Shown: positions 35,662 through 48,903, counted from the first letter of the stretch. The stretch is 64,000 bases of DNA from Xiphias gladius (GCF_016859285.1 NC_053413.1:13102001-13166000); one strand, 5' to 3'. The notes: a model not told the origin generated them from the letters alone. Program-made: numbers and translations.

Positions 35662-36867
35662 TTAGGCTTTGCTTCGTTGATTCAGCCGGCGGCGGTGCAT
35701 TCAAGGGAGCTGTCCTTTCAGCACTGGTCCAATGCATTCCTGTTGCTGCTAACGCTTTTTAAAAACAGACCAAGCGAGCACTCGAGTCTGCCGAATAGAG
35801 GAGACCCATTGTATGTAAAAACATATATCCGAGGATGGTGCAATGTTAATATTTTCTGTCGTAGAACCCCATTTGTGTTTTTGGCCCTGAAACAGCATTA
35901 GGCCACAGATGAACACTGAACCACAGGCTACTTTCTTCTTCTTGCATTACCCATCAGTGGTTAAAGGTTCTGGCTGGCACCTTCATGTAGCTGATTTACA
36001 CCTGCACATACCCCCCCCCCTCCTCCTCCTTTTTTTGTTTTGCATTTTCAAATGCTCAGATATCTACAGAGGCCAGCAGAGATGTTGAGATTATACTAAA
36101 TGTTTAAAATAATAGTCATGAAATTGATGGAAAAAAAATATGCTTTCTATAATTTGTTTATTTTAATTTTGCAATTATTCGTGTTTCGTCTTCTATAAAT
36201 TTAAAGTTTTTCTCCATCTATTTGCATGAACTTTCACTCCGGTGCCAACACAGGTGCCACCACTCTTACCCTGGCACGCTTCTTTTTAACAAAAGTCATA
36301 TTTGTATTTTTATATCTAAATATTTGTTATTTAAATGATATGCTAGTCTATCGTCTTACAATTCATCAACAGAAATATTTCTACTTCAGAGAGGATATAC
36401 AGAATGAGACTAGGCTTCGTAGAGGTGAATCTAAGATTTTGGTGGACTGGTCTCATTCTATATCAGGTCAGATGTTTTTTAAAGACTAACTGAATGTGTC
36501 TGGGGTTTTTGCACACATCAATGTTAAACTATTATTAAGAAATCGTATACTGTGACTTGAGCTTCGTTGATGAATTTGTTAGAAAATGGCAGTTTTAGAG
36601 TATATTGCACTGTTTACGAGTATCCTCAAATAACACGTTGTTATTTGACCGATTTTGGACATTACGGTTTTTGTTTTTTAATTTTGTTTATTTTGTACCA
36701 TTATTTTAAAGAAACTGGATATGGTTTGTTGTGCATGAAACCTTAATATTTTCAATAATGAAACATCGTTTTATGAAGCAAAAAAGCAACAAAAATGTCA
36801 TGACATTCTAAGAATGAGTCATTGTATATTATGATGCCATTTTCACTGTATTTGGTGAATTAATAAA

Positions 36868-38413
36868 TGGTGAAAGAAAATGTTAATGTGGCTCTTTGGC
36901 ATGGCTTTTGTCTCAAGACATTTTTCCTAAAATTTCAGTGGCAGATGACAATCAATGGGCCAGAATCATAGTGGCGTGGGCTGGTCCTCTGATCAAGAAG
37001 AAGAAAAACAAAACACAGAATATATCACCTCGCCACATTAAGCATGAAAAATAAACTAAGCTTTGGGCACCAGTGAAGGGATGGACTAGACCTCCACAGC
37101 CATCACCTCAGTGACAGTAAATACTGATCTTTAATTAAAGTGCGGGGAAGAAACAGTGATCCATCTGTTAAGCTGTTTAACGGCTCTGGGCTGGCCCACA
37201 CTAGTGAATCAATTCAACCACAGTCCCCCGGGGGAGCCACGACTGGCCACATGACCATTGATCAAAGTCTACAGCAGGTGCGGAAGCACTGGCTTTAGTT
37301 GGTGCCACAATGTTGACGCACTGAGAAAAACCTATGTACAGTATATCATGTAGAACAGCCTTAAAACCAAGTAATCAACATGTTCTGCGGTTCATTATAA
37401 TGTTTCCCCAACCTTTATTGTCCAAAATACCCACACAGCCCCACCAGATGGGCTGAAGTACCCATTCATCGACAGATGGGCTGGTCCTCATGGAATTGTT
37501 TGATAGAATTTGACAGCGGAGAGAACAGTGGATGTAGTAGATCCATATAGGGCATTGTTACCCTGGAAGCTCTGTTGGAGCTCGGTGTCTTTCTACTTTT
37601 GTCCAGTGGTTCATCAAGTTTGCATTCATGCAACAACCACCTGGAGTGGCAGAAACTGGACATTTCAACCATGTAGCCATTCCTTTTAGCTTTTGGCTAG
37701 TTACTTACCACACACTCTCAGTCGTAACAATCCGTACAAAGGTGTTACAACGTTTTCAGACAGGTGGAAAACCTGCTAATGACGCAGACCAACTTAGTTG
37801 GTAGGTTTCTGTGACAATAAATATACTAAATATCAGCATCACAGCCATTTGTAATGCCATCTGTGGCTATTTGTGGCTTTATTTTCTTCCCGTACACAAA
37901 TATGTGGATATATTTTTTTAATCCAATCATAATTTCTGCTATTTTTCAAATTAGCCGAGCCACTCCACAATCTTTCCCCTGGTTTTGAAACACCGTTTTA
38001 TTACATCAGCAGATTTGTGAAATTAGGTGAAACTGTCAGGTAGAAGAAAAGGTGAAGGGTACTGTACTACACTGCTTGCCAACAGTGTCAGTCTGCCCCT
38101 GTGGTACACGTATGCACAACACTGAAAAATAAAAACGATTGTCCTTGTAAAATGGAACTCGTCTGTGAATCACGCCGCAGATATGGCATTTGGGAAAACA
38201 TCTACAGTGTCAGGACACCTCTATATGAAGCTGCATGTTCTGAGAACAACACATAAACACTGATATTAATCTGAGCTGCACTTCACTCTAATAACAGCAC
38301 ATCAACACAGCGTCATCAGTGTAACCATAAGTGGGATTATTGACTGTCCTGATAACATCTGCACTGGACTGAATGAGCACATAGTGCTATCGATCAAATT
38401 GTTGTTGTGGATG

Positions 38414-38447
<34 letters not shown>

Positions 38448-39049
38448 CTGTCTGAGCCCATGGACAATTACACTTTACACGGAAATGGGCGAACTGGAAG
38501 GCCGGAACCGGACTGACATATTTGGGCAGATATTGAATTGTGTCAGCCCTGCTACACGCCTCTCCCCCTGTCTGACTCTGGACATGTGACTTTTACAGTA
38601 ATTCACCGAAGTCCTACTATCGATAGTGCTGCAGTACGGTTCCTCCTACAGTGTTGTAATCTAATTTATAATTGTGGAATATTTTCAGGTTCAAGAATGT
38701 TATAAATGTGTCGAACTCCCAATGTCAGAAACTATTGAGAGACAGTAGGCTTAAAGGATAACATTGCTGAGACTGTTGGCCCGGCTGACATGTTGCTTCA
38801 TTACAGTATACAAGGCCAGTGTAATTAGTTCTGAAACTAGGCCTTGTAGATTGGCCGATCTTAGCGTATTTTAGATATATCGTTATCAGGTATATGTTCG
38901 TCGATATGTGACAAAAAAGTGCAGTTGAGAAACCATGTCTCTATAACATACTTTGTCCACCTTGGGGCACTTTATGAAATGTATTTTTCAACCATAAAAT
39001 GTTCCACTTGTCTGTCACAATTCTTAGGAAACCAAATTTGAAGCAATAG
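36868..39049. other. Gene-free stretch
   Basis: No conserved open frame on either strand. A TG microsatellite lies at 38416-38446. ECE2 would be expected in this general interval by comparison with human, but no exon of it is recognisable. Confidence 0.5.
38416..38446. repeat. (TG)n microsatellite
   Basis: About 15 TG units. Confidence 0.95.
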
Positions 39050-39490
39050 ATTGACATTTTGGGGAAATGTTTATTTTGCTTATTTTTAAGCCGCAGTTTG
39101 TTCCTCTTCTGTATTATCACTACATTTTAGTCAGAGAGCTATAAGCTCCCGATTTTTCCAAAAAATAATTACCCAGCGACTTTTGAAAATCGCAGCAGGT
39201 CGATTAACAACAATTACCGCCATTCGGAGGGTTTTTCATGAGTCCTCACAGATTTTTCTAACCATCTCGATGAAAAATATTCTTTTTGTTGAACAATAAA
39301 AAAATGTTTTAATGCAAGTTGCACCTCTCATTTCTGTACAGTAAACATAAAACTACAGCCAGTAGGCCCTTAGCTTAGCTTAGCTTAGCAAAAGACTGGA
39401 AACAGGTATACTAGCTCTGTCTGAAGTAACAAAATTTGCCTACCACCATCTCAACAGCTACAGAACATGTTATATTTGGCATAATATATA
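39050..39490. repeat. Dispersed fish repeat (unclassified)
   Basis: It contains GACATTTTGGGGAAATG, then further on TTAGCTTAGCTTAGCTTAGC, AAGACTGGAAACAGG and TGCCTACCACCATCTC, which are familiar parts of an abundant fish repeat. Boundaries are approximate. Confidence 0.55.
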
Positions 39491-39734
39491 CTGTTAGCAT
39501 TTTTTTCATAACTCATTAATATGCTCATCTTCTGCAGAAATCCAGTATTATTATAGTCAGGTTCTATCTGAAATAAATTTCACTGCTGCATTTTTAGTCT
39601 CTATGTCAACGTCAGGCAGGCGTCTGTGTTTATATTGCTTTGTGAGTTTGAAGAGCTCAGAAGAATAACACCAGCCACAGGGGCTTGACAAATTAAAAGA
39701 AAAACCAACATAAAGTGTGAGGTGTTTCGCCTCC

Positions 39735-39975
39735 ATGCCATTGCCTCTTGGCACAGACTCTCCATGTCTCTAAACTCTGCTGGAGGGATGAACACCATTC
39801 TTCCAAAAGATTTTCCCTCCTTCTGTGTTTTGATGATGATGGTGGAGAGCACTGTCTAACACGTCGGTCCAAATCTCCCCTAGGTGTTCAATTGGGTTGA
39901 GATCTGGTGACTGCGAAGGCCATAGTATATGATTCACATCATTCTCACACTCATCAAACTATTCAGTTACCCATC
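39735..39975 (-). mobile_element. Tc1/mariner transposase fragment (DxE region), broken
   Basis: On the minus strand the segment reads through an Asp-Leu-Asn-Pro-Ile-Glu-His-Leu motif (near 39885-39910), the typical surroundings of the third catalytic residue in Tc1-like transposases. Frameshifts separate it from the following C-terminal part, and no terminal repeats are seen. This is a short dead fragment. Confidence 0.65.
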
Positions 39976-42900
39976 AACCATTGGTTTATCAGACAATACT
40001 TTTCAGAGAGATAAAATCATTATTGGTTATGGTCTTTTAATGGGATTTGTTAATAATAATAATACAAAAAACAAAGCTAAAACCTTCTCTAATCTGTAAA
40101 GTAGGATGTCGGACTGGAACATCTCAGGCAGCAGCTAATGAGCTGCTGTCCTCGGATGAGGCTTAAATTCACTCGTCATTTTGCAGTTTTGAGGGTCAGA
40201 GGTCAGTTGACTGTTAGCTGGAGCCGGAGCTGTAACCCTGGGTCACGGTGGCTGACCTGGCAGATGGGCTAGGTGTGAAGGCCATGCTGGGGTCAATGCA
40301 GACATGATGTAGATGCCGTCCCAGTGGGCACTCACTATGTAACCACACACAAAGACACAACATGACAAACATGCAGACGTCCACGTGTGCAAAACAAACA
40401 AAATGTTAACGGCAGCGCAGACAGACCACTGCAAATGTTAAGTACCACTGTACCCTCTGTCATTGCAACTCTCAGTTTGAGGTTCAAATTGAGCGTGCGT
40501 GCTTGGGACAGGGAGCTTTGATCTGATTCCACTTTCGCCCCATCCTGGGTGGACGTCCATTAATATTCCTCCTCCTGTTACATAAGCCGGCCATACAGTA
40601 GATGATGCCATTATGCTGCTCCAAGGGAGATGGGCAGATATACAGAGCTTTTGAAAGCAGCAGCAGTGCTTTCTCTTCTCTTTCAGTCCACACTGCAACT
40701 AATACCAGTGATCTGTAGCAACTGGCAACACAGACTGTAGGTTAAGAGAAAATTCCACTTTCTTACAACATGGGTCTTATAGAAATAGTTTTAGCCATAA
40801 TTACTCTCTACTCATAAAAATAATTGATGAGATCTGGGGATGCAGCGGAATTGCTACAACGAAGTCTGACAAGTCAAGAAAGATCAAGATATTTTCTTTT
40901 ATGCAGAAGAAATATGTCTTTCATTCTGTCCTGTCAAGTTAATCATCTAGTTACCGCTCAGATTTACGATGCTGGTAACCACTACACAAACCGAAAGTGA
41001 GCAACCCTTAAATACTACTAATAAAACCTCATCACAGAAGAAAACGTGTGTGTGTGTGTGTGTACACAACTACGGTAGGTTAGACAGGGTCTCAAGGTGG
41101 GGTCACATGATCAGCGGGGATAGCTGCGCTAGTTTTGCTGCTAGCAAGCTAATCTGCTGGTATATATACTGCAAGGTGACCACTACTGGCTGTGTGAGTC
41201 TTCACAATATGAATAGAATAAGGTTTTAATGTTAGGGTTGGGGTTAACTCCAACCATAATTCAGAAATTTGAATGTAACTTATATTGAAGGGACCATTAA
41301 ATCTGGTTTTCAAAATCTGTAGTTTTCATTTCATGAATATTAACAATGCTTATAATGTCATATTTTGGAGAGAGGTTGGTGGCTACAAGTCCTTAGTTTG
41401 CTGCTCTTAGATTCATCATTTTTTAGATTTGAATTTTTTTTTTTTGCACTATTCAAAATCACAATTTGTAAAAACTAAATAGAAATAAAGAATAAAGAGC
41501 AGAGCAGGTTGATTTACAAGCTTTGCCTTGTTTTTGTCTTTGCTGTAGATTTTTACTCATTTTTCCAATTGTAGTTCTGTCCTATTTTTCTTCACAGATT
41601 ACCTTCTTACAGTACAAGTAGACAAGCTAGGAAGTGGATGTTTACCAAGGGAAGTTTGGGTAATAATTTTACTGTTTGCCTTTATTTCATCTTCCAAATA
41701 AATTTGGCTAACCTGGGGCTTAGGTTAAAATCTGTGTGATCGTCTGACTGCTTGTGTTTGGACTTCTTTTTAGTAACGTTGCTGCATTCCCAGATTTCAG
41801 AATTTAACTTTGTTAATACAGCGTTTTTATTACCAATAGGACTGATGGCCAAAACATCAAAATAAGACCATGCTTGTATGAAACCAGAATTCATCCCTTT
41901 AAGAATCAGAGAAGGAGCCAGGTGCAGCTGCAGTAAGCAGGTAGTTCATTTGGGTACAAACAGGCAGTAGTGCTGGGTCATGATTCAGTTTAAACACAGC
42001 CCTCAAATAACACCCAGACACCAAAGCACTCAGGGCCAATGGATGCGGACAGAGAGGGTGGTGGGGTTGTTGTTTTTTTTCTTTTCTTTTTTTTGCGGGG
42101 GGGGGTGATCGAGAACGTAAAAGAGAGACAGCAGGACAGAAAGGGAAAGAGAAAAAGGCATTGAGCATGCAGTAGATTAGTGTTGCTGCTGCCCTTGGGC
42201 AACAGAGCATGGAGGACAATTAGCAGCATGAGAGAAAATTCTGGCTATACTATCTCTCACACACAACACTCTATAGTAAGTCAGAGGCTCAGACACTTGG
42301 ATAACACAGGTGATCAGGTAAAGAAACACAAACTGCACAAAGAAGGTTTGTGTTTAAGAGAAAATGACGACTAACCCTCTCCTGCATGAGGCCTGTGTCC
42401 TGCTCTGTGGTTACATAACTTAAGTCCAGTCAAGTTAAATCTCACTGCTGGGATCTGTGCCATTGCACATCAGTCAGTCCAACCGAGGCAACTGAAAACC
42501 AAATTCAAGCACTGCTGAATTTCACTGTATTGATATATCGACAGAACAGAAATGGAGATCCGAATGAGGAAAACGCTGGGAAAATGACATCAACCTTTGG
42601 AGGCAAAATTGTGCAGAAAAACTAACTCCACAGGCAGGTACATACCAAACCTCCATCCATCCACAGTGAGGTTGAATCCATCAGATGTTTTTATGTCCAG
42701 GTGCTGCAGCGAGGGCTGCTATGCCCCCTCCACCTCCACCCCCACCCCCACCCCAAGCTTCTATTGTCAATATCAAACCCACCGCCACTTAAGGCTTACA
42801 TAAGCACCCTCCTGCCATCCACCCTGCCAGGCCAAGCAGGGGCCAGGCTGTTTTTTTTTTTCTTAAACCCCCTACTGTTCAGGTAGTCAGAACATTGCAC

Positions 42901-45700
42901 GCATTCATCACCATGGAAACCAGATAATAGCCAAAGTATTCAATGGGGTTTACCCAGAGACAATGAGAGGGGGTGTGCGTGTTGTGGGGAGGGGGGCAGA
43001 ATGGGTGACACAGCAGTCAATCACATCATGGCTAAAGTAGCAGTGAAACCTTAGGAGGTAAGAGCATGGTAATGTTATTTGGGAACCCTCTTTCAATATA
43101 AAAGACATACAAAGATAAAAAAAAATTAATTTATTTATTCTTAAAAGGTCCACTCAGTAGCTGCTTTGGAGTTCTTTATTGTATATTCTTCAACAGATGG
43201 AGTTTGCCCAGTTATCATGGAATCAAAACTCCAGATAAGATGCTAAATGGACCTTGTGGTGAGACCTTTTTATCAGATGTTGTTACCAAGATCAAAAATT
43301 AAATTTAACCCCAAACTATTAAGCCAGTAAGTTTGCTAAATCTGACCACAGAGCAGCAATTGTCCGATCCTACCCTAAGCGACTCTAACCAGCTGCAGGA
43401 GGCCTGTCAGGCTTTGTATTTCTCCACATGATGAAGTGTGTTTATCCTCCCTAATGTAATGCATGCCTGGCTAACCAGCTTACTTTCTACAGTAGTAAAC
43501 TCAGCTTTACGTCAATGGCCAAAGGCCGCATCATTAACTAACTACATTCGTTCGCGGGGTTACAGCTTATGTTAAAATTGATGAGGACTTGAACATCCTC
43601 TGTATAGTATTTCCTCACTGTGTGGAAGCCTTTCACAGTTTAGGGTAACATCAGCAGGTCTGCCCTGCTCTTTACTGAATTTGGGGAAGTTTACACGCAA
43701 GCAAACCCTGCCAGCGTTACCCAAGACAGTGTTAAGTTTGGCAAACACATTGGTTCGTCCTCATCCCAAAAGCATTTGCCCTTGTAAAGTTAAAAGTAAA
43801 AACAGAGTATTTTGAAAATATGAAAAGGTGTGTAAGCCAAACCAAAGAAGGTTAGCTTATGTTTTTCCTTATCATACTTACAATGTTATGACTAACTAGC
43901 TCTACATACCTGCAATGCAAGAACATTGCTGTTTCTTGGTGTTTCATCTCCATTATCCTGTTCAGAGAAATGCTGTGGAAAAGCTTTTGTCTCAGTTGTT
44001 TAGCATGATAACATGATGGTTGCCATTCAGTGTATGTTTAATCCCCCTTTTACAAGATTTTTCCTTTTAAAATGAGTCAGCAGTAGTCAGGATCCATGAC
44101 GACTGGGCAAATTACATTCTCCCGAGGAAGATCGTGTGATTCGATTGATGGCTGAAGAACAGCTACTCAGATACTTTGATGTTAACTAAGCAAAGTTAAA
44201 CAAACTCTCATCGTACACCATCAGAAAAATCATGGAGAGGAAGACAAGATGAGATCTGAAAAATCACACACCTTTTTTTTCCCCAAGTCTTAAAAATAGG
44301 CGGTAATTAGATCTCAGTGGAGAATTAAAAATAAATGATTTCTACTTTATTAATGTGGTCCCCCCCTCCAGTCACCAGCCTTCCTGCCTGTCTGCGCGCC
44401 TGACTCTCTCTCCCCTCTCTGGTCTATATTTAAGCAGCAGAGAGTACAGGACCCGCGACTCAACTCATGTTTCCTCAACAAAAAAACACGCAGGCTGAGT
44501 TATTACTTGTATGTACATGTGTATGTGCCCTCACGCAGTGTCAGTATGCTTGACAGGTGTGTTAAACACTGTACATCTCCATTAGCAGCGTGGGAGAGAT
44601 GCAGAAAAACCCATTAGGCGACAGTCTGACTGACGTGTTAATAGACTTTACGACGGACTTCACATGCAGGCTGGTGCTGCTGTTATACACTTTGTCTAGA
44701 CATGCCAGTTTGTCTTGCAAATTGCATAACATTGACCGGCTTGTCCTGCACCACAGAATCAAAAACTGTTGGATCTTTCTGATATATAGGCAGACAAACA
44801 GGTAAGGACACTGGCATGTAAAATTGGCTTACGACTGATAAAAGTTTGTATTATGAAATGCACTAGAACAGAAGACGATAGTAGCATAGACAGGAAATTA
44901 TGAAAGAGAGAAGATGGACCACGATGAGTTATAGTTAAAATGGCTACAAATCATTACGAAGCAATAACAATTAAACTGACTGTGTAAAAGATAATAGTAT
45001 AAACATTAAAGACATATTGTATATAAAACAATATCCATGATAGGATAAAGCAAACTAACATTTTATTTGTTTTACTGAGGTAGATTTCCTTCAGAATGTC
45101 TAGTTACATTTGGCCATTTCAGGCACTACTGCTGTACGGAGCGAGAGAGGACGATTTTTGCAATTAGCTATTGCTGCAACTTCTGTAACATACAGAAATA
45201 CTGTATATGGTGGATACAGGGCCTAGAGAAGAGTGGCTAGTCTACACATTTTCATACTTGTAGGTGACTTTATGTTAAAAACACTCCAGTAGGTTTACTG
45301 GCTGGTGCACCAAGCCAGTTTTCTTTATTGATAAGTTAGAAAGGTCATTCAGGAGGACATTGTTTTATTCATTTTGTTTCTGTTTGGCACAAACACCCCC
45401 CCCGGTGAGAGAACCTTTTTTGTCTATGTAATATGAATATGTAAATATGTATAGTAAATATAAATAAATCCCACACATTTTATTTTGATCATTTTTACTT
45501 TGTCTTAAACATCCATCCATTCAACTTGGGCATCCATGTGTGGAAACAGCTTCATTTTTTTTTAAATGTATGTAAATAATTTGTTTAGTTAAAATTAGAC
45601 AGTAGACATTCCCATCTAGTTCTCTTAAAAATTTCTCAACTGAATTTACAGAAAATATATTTTTATGTATTGCTATCTTGCTAGAAAATTATATATAATG
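39976..45700. other. Gene-free stretch
   Basis: No coding exon recognised. It contains short TG (41046-41063) and C/T/G homopolymer patches (42068-42106), and a TATA/MEF2-like cluster near 44290-44470. The minus strand was checked for ECE2 motifs such as the HExxH zinc site and NAFY/NAYY surroundings; none was seen. Confidence 0.45.
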
Positions 45701-45701
45701 A

Positions 45702-45707
45702 TTTATT
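45702..45707 (-). terminator. eef1akmt4: Candidate poly(A) signal of eef1akmt4
   Basis: TTTATT on the + strand gives AATAAA on the gene strand, 260 bases after the stop codon. Confidence 0.4.
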
Positions 45708-45966
45708 TGTATTAAGTGTCCCTGGTGATGTGTAGTCTAATTCCAGTATAAAACAAATCCACACAGATGTCCATATCAATTTCTACGTCCAGACCACAAT
45801 TAAAAATCCTGTAGTTCAATCTTACAAAAATCATACAATAACAGTAAGGTAGAATTTTGGGCTAACAGAGGAAGTTTCTGTCGTATTTGTTGGGGTGGAG
45901 AAGTTTGAGTTTTTGAGGTCTTAGGGATAATGTTTTCCTAAGATTCCTTTAGATAATCCAGTCGTT

Positions 45967-46257
45967 TTACAAGTCAATATTAGACAGGAAGTCTTCCTTA
46001 TCCTCATTTTGCGTTGTGGCGATACTGGTAGGTGGGGATTTGGTGTCCTCCAGTATTTTTTTCTCCAGAGCTGCATCGTCTGGACTAAGCTGCTCTCCTT
46101 TGGTCATCACATACACAAAATATTCAAAGCCTTCTCCATAACTGTACTGTTTGATCGACCAGTTGTACTCGGTGCGAGCATAGAGGCGTTTCCTGAAGAA
46201 GGGCTGGGCGAAGGTAACTGAGACAAACCGTCCTCCGGGCTTCAAGCAGCGGCTGAT
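45967..46257 (-). CDS. eef1akmt4: EEF1AKMT4, C-terminal exon only (partial gene)
   Basis: A TTTTCCCAG acceptor precedes 46257, and the frame runs 96 residues to TAA at 45969-45967. It contains SRCLKPGGRFVSVTFAQPFF, then YNWSIKQYSYGEGFEYFVYV and the C-terminal EDFLSNIDL. Human EEF1AKMT4 has the same order (PGGRF, a YGWS-type motif, YGxGFxxxxY and a terminal EDFLSAIQL). The enzyme is a class I SAM-dependent methyltransferase that trimethylates Lys36 of elongation factor 1A. The SAM-binding GxGNS region and the LEKGTLDA region belong upstream, at higher coordinates, and were not found up to 64000. Either the intron is very long or this is a stranded exon. Confidence 0.85.
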   Translation of the reverse strand: MSRCLKPGGRFVSVTFAQPFFRKRLYARTEYNWSIKQYSYGEGFEYFVYVMTKGEQLSPDDAALEKKILEDTKSPPTSIATTQNEDKEDFLSNIDL

Positions 46258-47041
46258 CTGGGAAAACAAAGACAGAGGAGAGGAAGAGTATTAGGAGGCA
46301 GTACCTCCATACTACTTTTACAACCAAGACCCGCATCTTTATAATTTCCACCACCAATTGTCATTACCAGCAATCTCCTCTGACACACAAGCAACCAGTT
46401 GTTGAATTATTTGAGACTGACAGGATAATTTAGTGTTTGACAACTGGATGAATAGCTGACAATGCATCAGCAGCAAACGTTTTAGGCATTATATAACCCA
46501 CAATCATATGATCAATTGCCTTTAGCTATTTTTTAATACTAATGTCACTCAAACATTTCTGGGAACACAGCATAATTCATAAAATCTATTTGTTCTTGGA
46601 TAAATATGAGTTTTAAAGGGAAACCACGTTTTATACAACTTTATTTTAATTTTGTAGTTCCGGCCATTGGTTCTGTCGGTTATGATAACTTTGTACTTAC
46701 CGAGTTAATTTTTGAGATCTGGGACTGTGAAGACATTATTAAAAACAGGTCCAACGGGGCAGCAAGCAACAGACCCTCCTGTTAATCAAATTTATTTAGA
46801 AGAGCAGACTACTTCCAAGCTGAGGGTTTAGAACCTGTATAATTGACTGAGTGTGCTGTTCTTTTCTTGCTCAATTTGTTGCTGCATGACAAGATCTCAC
46901 CAATTTCACCGAGGAGTACAATTTTATCATAACCAATAGAATCGAGGGCTAGAGCAATGTCAATAAAACCCAAGTTGAAATAAATTGTAAATAGTTTTTC
47001 TTAAGGAAAGGCAATGCTGTTGGAGAAGCAATCTTCTAAAT
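46258..47041. other. Presumed eef1akmt4 intron, start
   Basis: AT-rich sequence with no recognisable exon or named repeat before the Tc1-like insertion at 47044. Confidence 0.45.
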
Positions 47042-47043
47042 TA

Positions 47044-48532
47044 CAGTGGCAAGAAAAAGTAAGCAACCCTTTGGAATTATCTGCATTCATGTATAAATTT
47101 GTCTTAGATGAAGATCTGAACATCTTTTAAGTTACAATTATGAACAAACACAATCTATTTCAACTAATAACCCACAAATAATTGTATTGTTCTTGTACAT
47201 ACTGAACACTCACAGTGTAGGTTGGAAGAAGTACCTTGGCTAATGACATTAATAAAAGCTAACTGGAGCCAGGAGTTATCAAACCTGGGGTCCAGTCAAT
47301 GAAACCAGATTGGAAGTGTGCGTTAGAGCTACTTTTACTTAGAAAAAACTCTCAATCATTTTGAATTTGCTTTTCACAAGATACATCTGCTGATGTGAAC
47401 AAAGCTTCAGAAAAAAGATCTCAGTACACTTACAATCAGGAATTGTTGATTTGCATCAAGCTGCAAAGGGTTACAAAATCATCTCAAACAGTTTAAATAT
47501 TCACCAGTCCACAGTTAGAAAAACTGTCTATAAAAGGAGGTGATTTAGTTCTGTGGCTATTCTCCCTAGAAGTGGGTGCCCAGCTATGATGACTCCAAAG
47601 GCACAACACAGAATGACAAGTGAGGTGAAGAAGAAAGTCCAGTGTAACAGCTGGCTTAAAGGACTCATTCGAGCTAGTCAAAATTCTCTGTTCTCGAGTC
47701 TAGCATATGAAAATCACTGGATGTTTTCCAACAGCAGGTTGACACTCCACAGTGCTACCGGGAAAATGTTTTGTGGACTGATGAAACTAAGGCTGAATTG
47801 TTTGGAATGAACATGCAGCACTTTGTATGGTGTAAAAAGGACAGTGCATATATATCCTCCCAAAGGTGAAATAAGGGGGAAGGAGCATCATGATTTGGGG
47901 CTTTTCTGTCTCTGGGCCTGGACTACTCGGAGGAAAAAATCAATTTCCCAAGTCTATCAAAGTATCTTACAAGATAATGTCAGGGTGGCTATCACCAGCT
48001 GAAGCTCAGTAGAAGTTGGGTGATGCAGCAGGACAATGACCCTAAACATCGAAGTAAATCCACTACAGAATGACTTCAATCTATGAAAATCCACCTTCTG
48101 GAGTAGCCCAGTAAGAGCCAAAACCTTAACCTAGTAGAAATGCTGTGGAATGAGATCAGAGAGCTGTTCCCACCAGACATCCTAACAATATGTCTGAGCT
48201 GAAGCAGTTCAGATAGGAACAATGGTTCAAAATTCCTCTTGAACATCGTGCAGGTCGCGGCGAGTGGAAGATCTTGTTTGAGGTTACTGCTGCCAAAGAA
48301 GGTTCGACCAGTTATAAAATCCAAGGGTTCACCTACTTTTTCCCCCAGCACTGTGAAGGTTTAATGGTGTGTTCAATAAAGACATTAAAGATTATAATGT
48401 GTGTTATTAGCTTAAGCACATTGTGTTTGTCTATACTTTATGACATAGATGAAGATCAGATCACATTTTATGACAAATTAATGCAGAAAACCAGGTAATT
48501 CCAAAGGCTTCATATACTTTTTCTTGCCACTG
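47044..48532 (+). mobile_element. Nearly full-length Tc1-like transposon with decayed transposase
   Basis: Both ends carry the inverted repeat CAGTGGCAAGAAAAAGTA, extending to about 37 bp (GGAATTA follows on each side after divergence), and are flanked by TA at 47042-47043 and 48533-48534, the Tc1/mariner target duplication. Transposase remnants on the + strand include ATGATTTGGGGCTTTTCTG, a QDNDPKHRSK-like stretch (near 48030) and LVEMLWNEIREL (near 48140). Frameshifts and stops break the reading frame, so it is inactive. The intact termini suggest it arrived later than the 25.5-kb fragment. Confidence 0.88.
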
Positions 48533-48887
48533 TAAATTGTAATCTGAGTCACAATAAACCCAGTGACTCCCATAGACATTTCTGTTCATCTATCAAATAC
48601 CAAACGTCCTAAAATCGGCCTCTGTCCAAACAGGTAACTGCACTGGATCGCTGTAAGCTAGAGCAAACATCGAACACACGCTTTTCGGTCCACAGTGCCA
48701 GCTGCTTAGCCATGCAGTCTGATAACACAGTGTGACAGCAGGAAAACTGAGAGGGTCCCTCCATATGAATAATTGTTGTTCTGGGTCCATCAGCCTTCCT
48801 GTGTGTTGATCCTTCGTGTGAAATACACGTGTGCATCAGGAAACATTAAGCTTCACAAGAGGACTGCAGAGCTCAGGCAAACGGGAG

Positions 48888-48903
48888 TACACACGCACAC
48901 GCA

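Larger units (their letters stand above)
35060..36867 (+). other. camk2n2: 3' UTR of camk2n2, ending at AATAAA 36862-36867
   Basis: After the TAA (35057-35059) there is a GA-rich tract (about 35152-35335), a CCT repeat (35632-35661) and then strongly AU-rich sequence to the first convincing AATAAA at 36862. It contains a 9-bp hairpin at 36627-36647. CAMK2N genes are known for 3' UTRs much longer than their coding parts. The extent is inferred from the poly(A) signal. Confidence 0.55.

Noticed and set aside
47480..48330. Functional transposase gene in the Tc1-like element
   Set aside because: Frameshifts and stop codons interrupt it; only scattered motifs survive.
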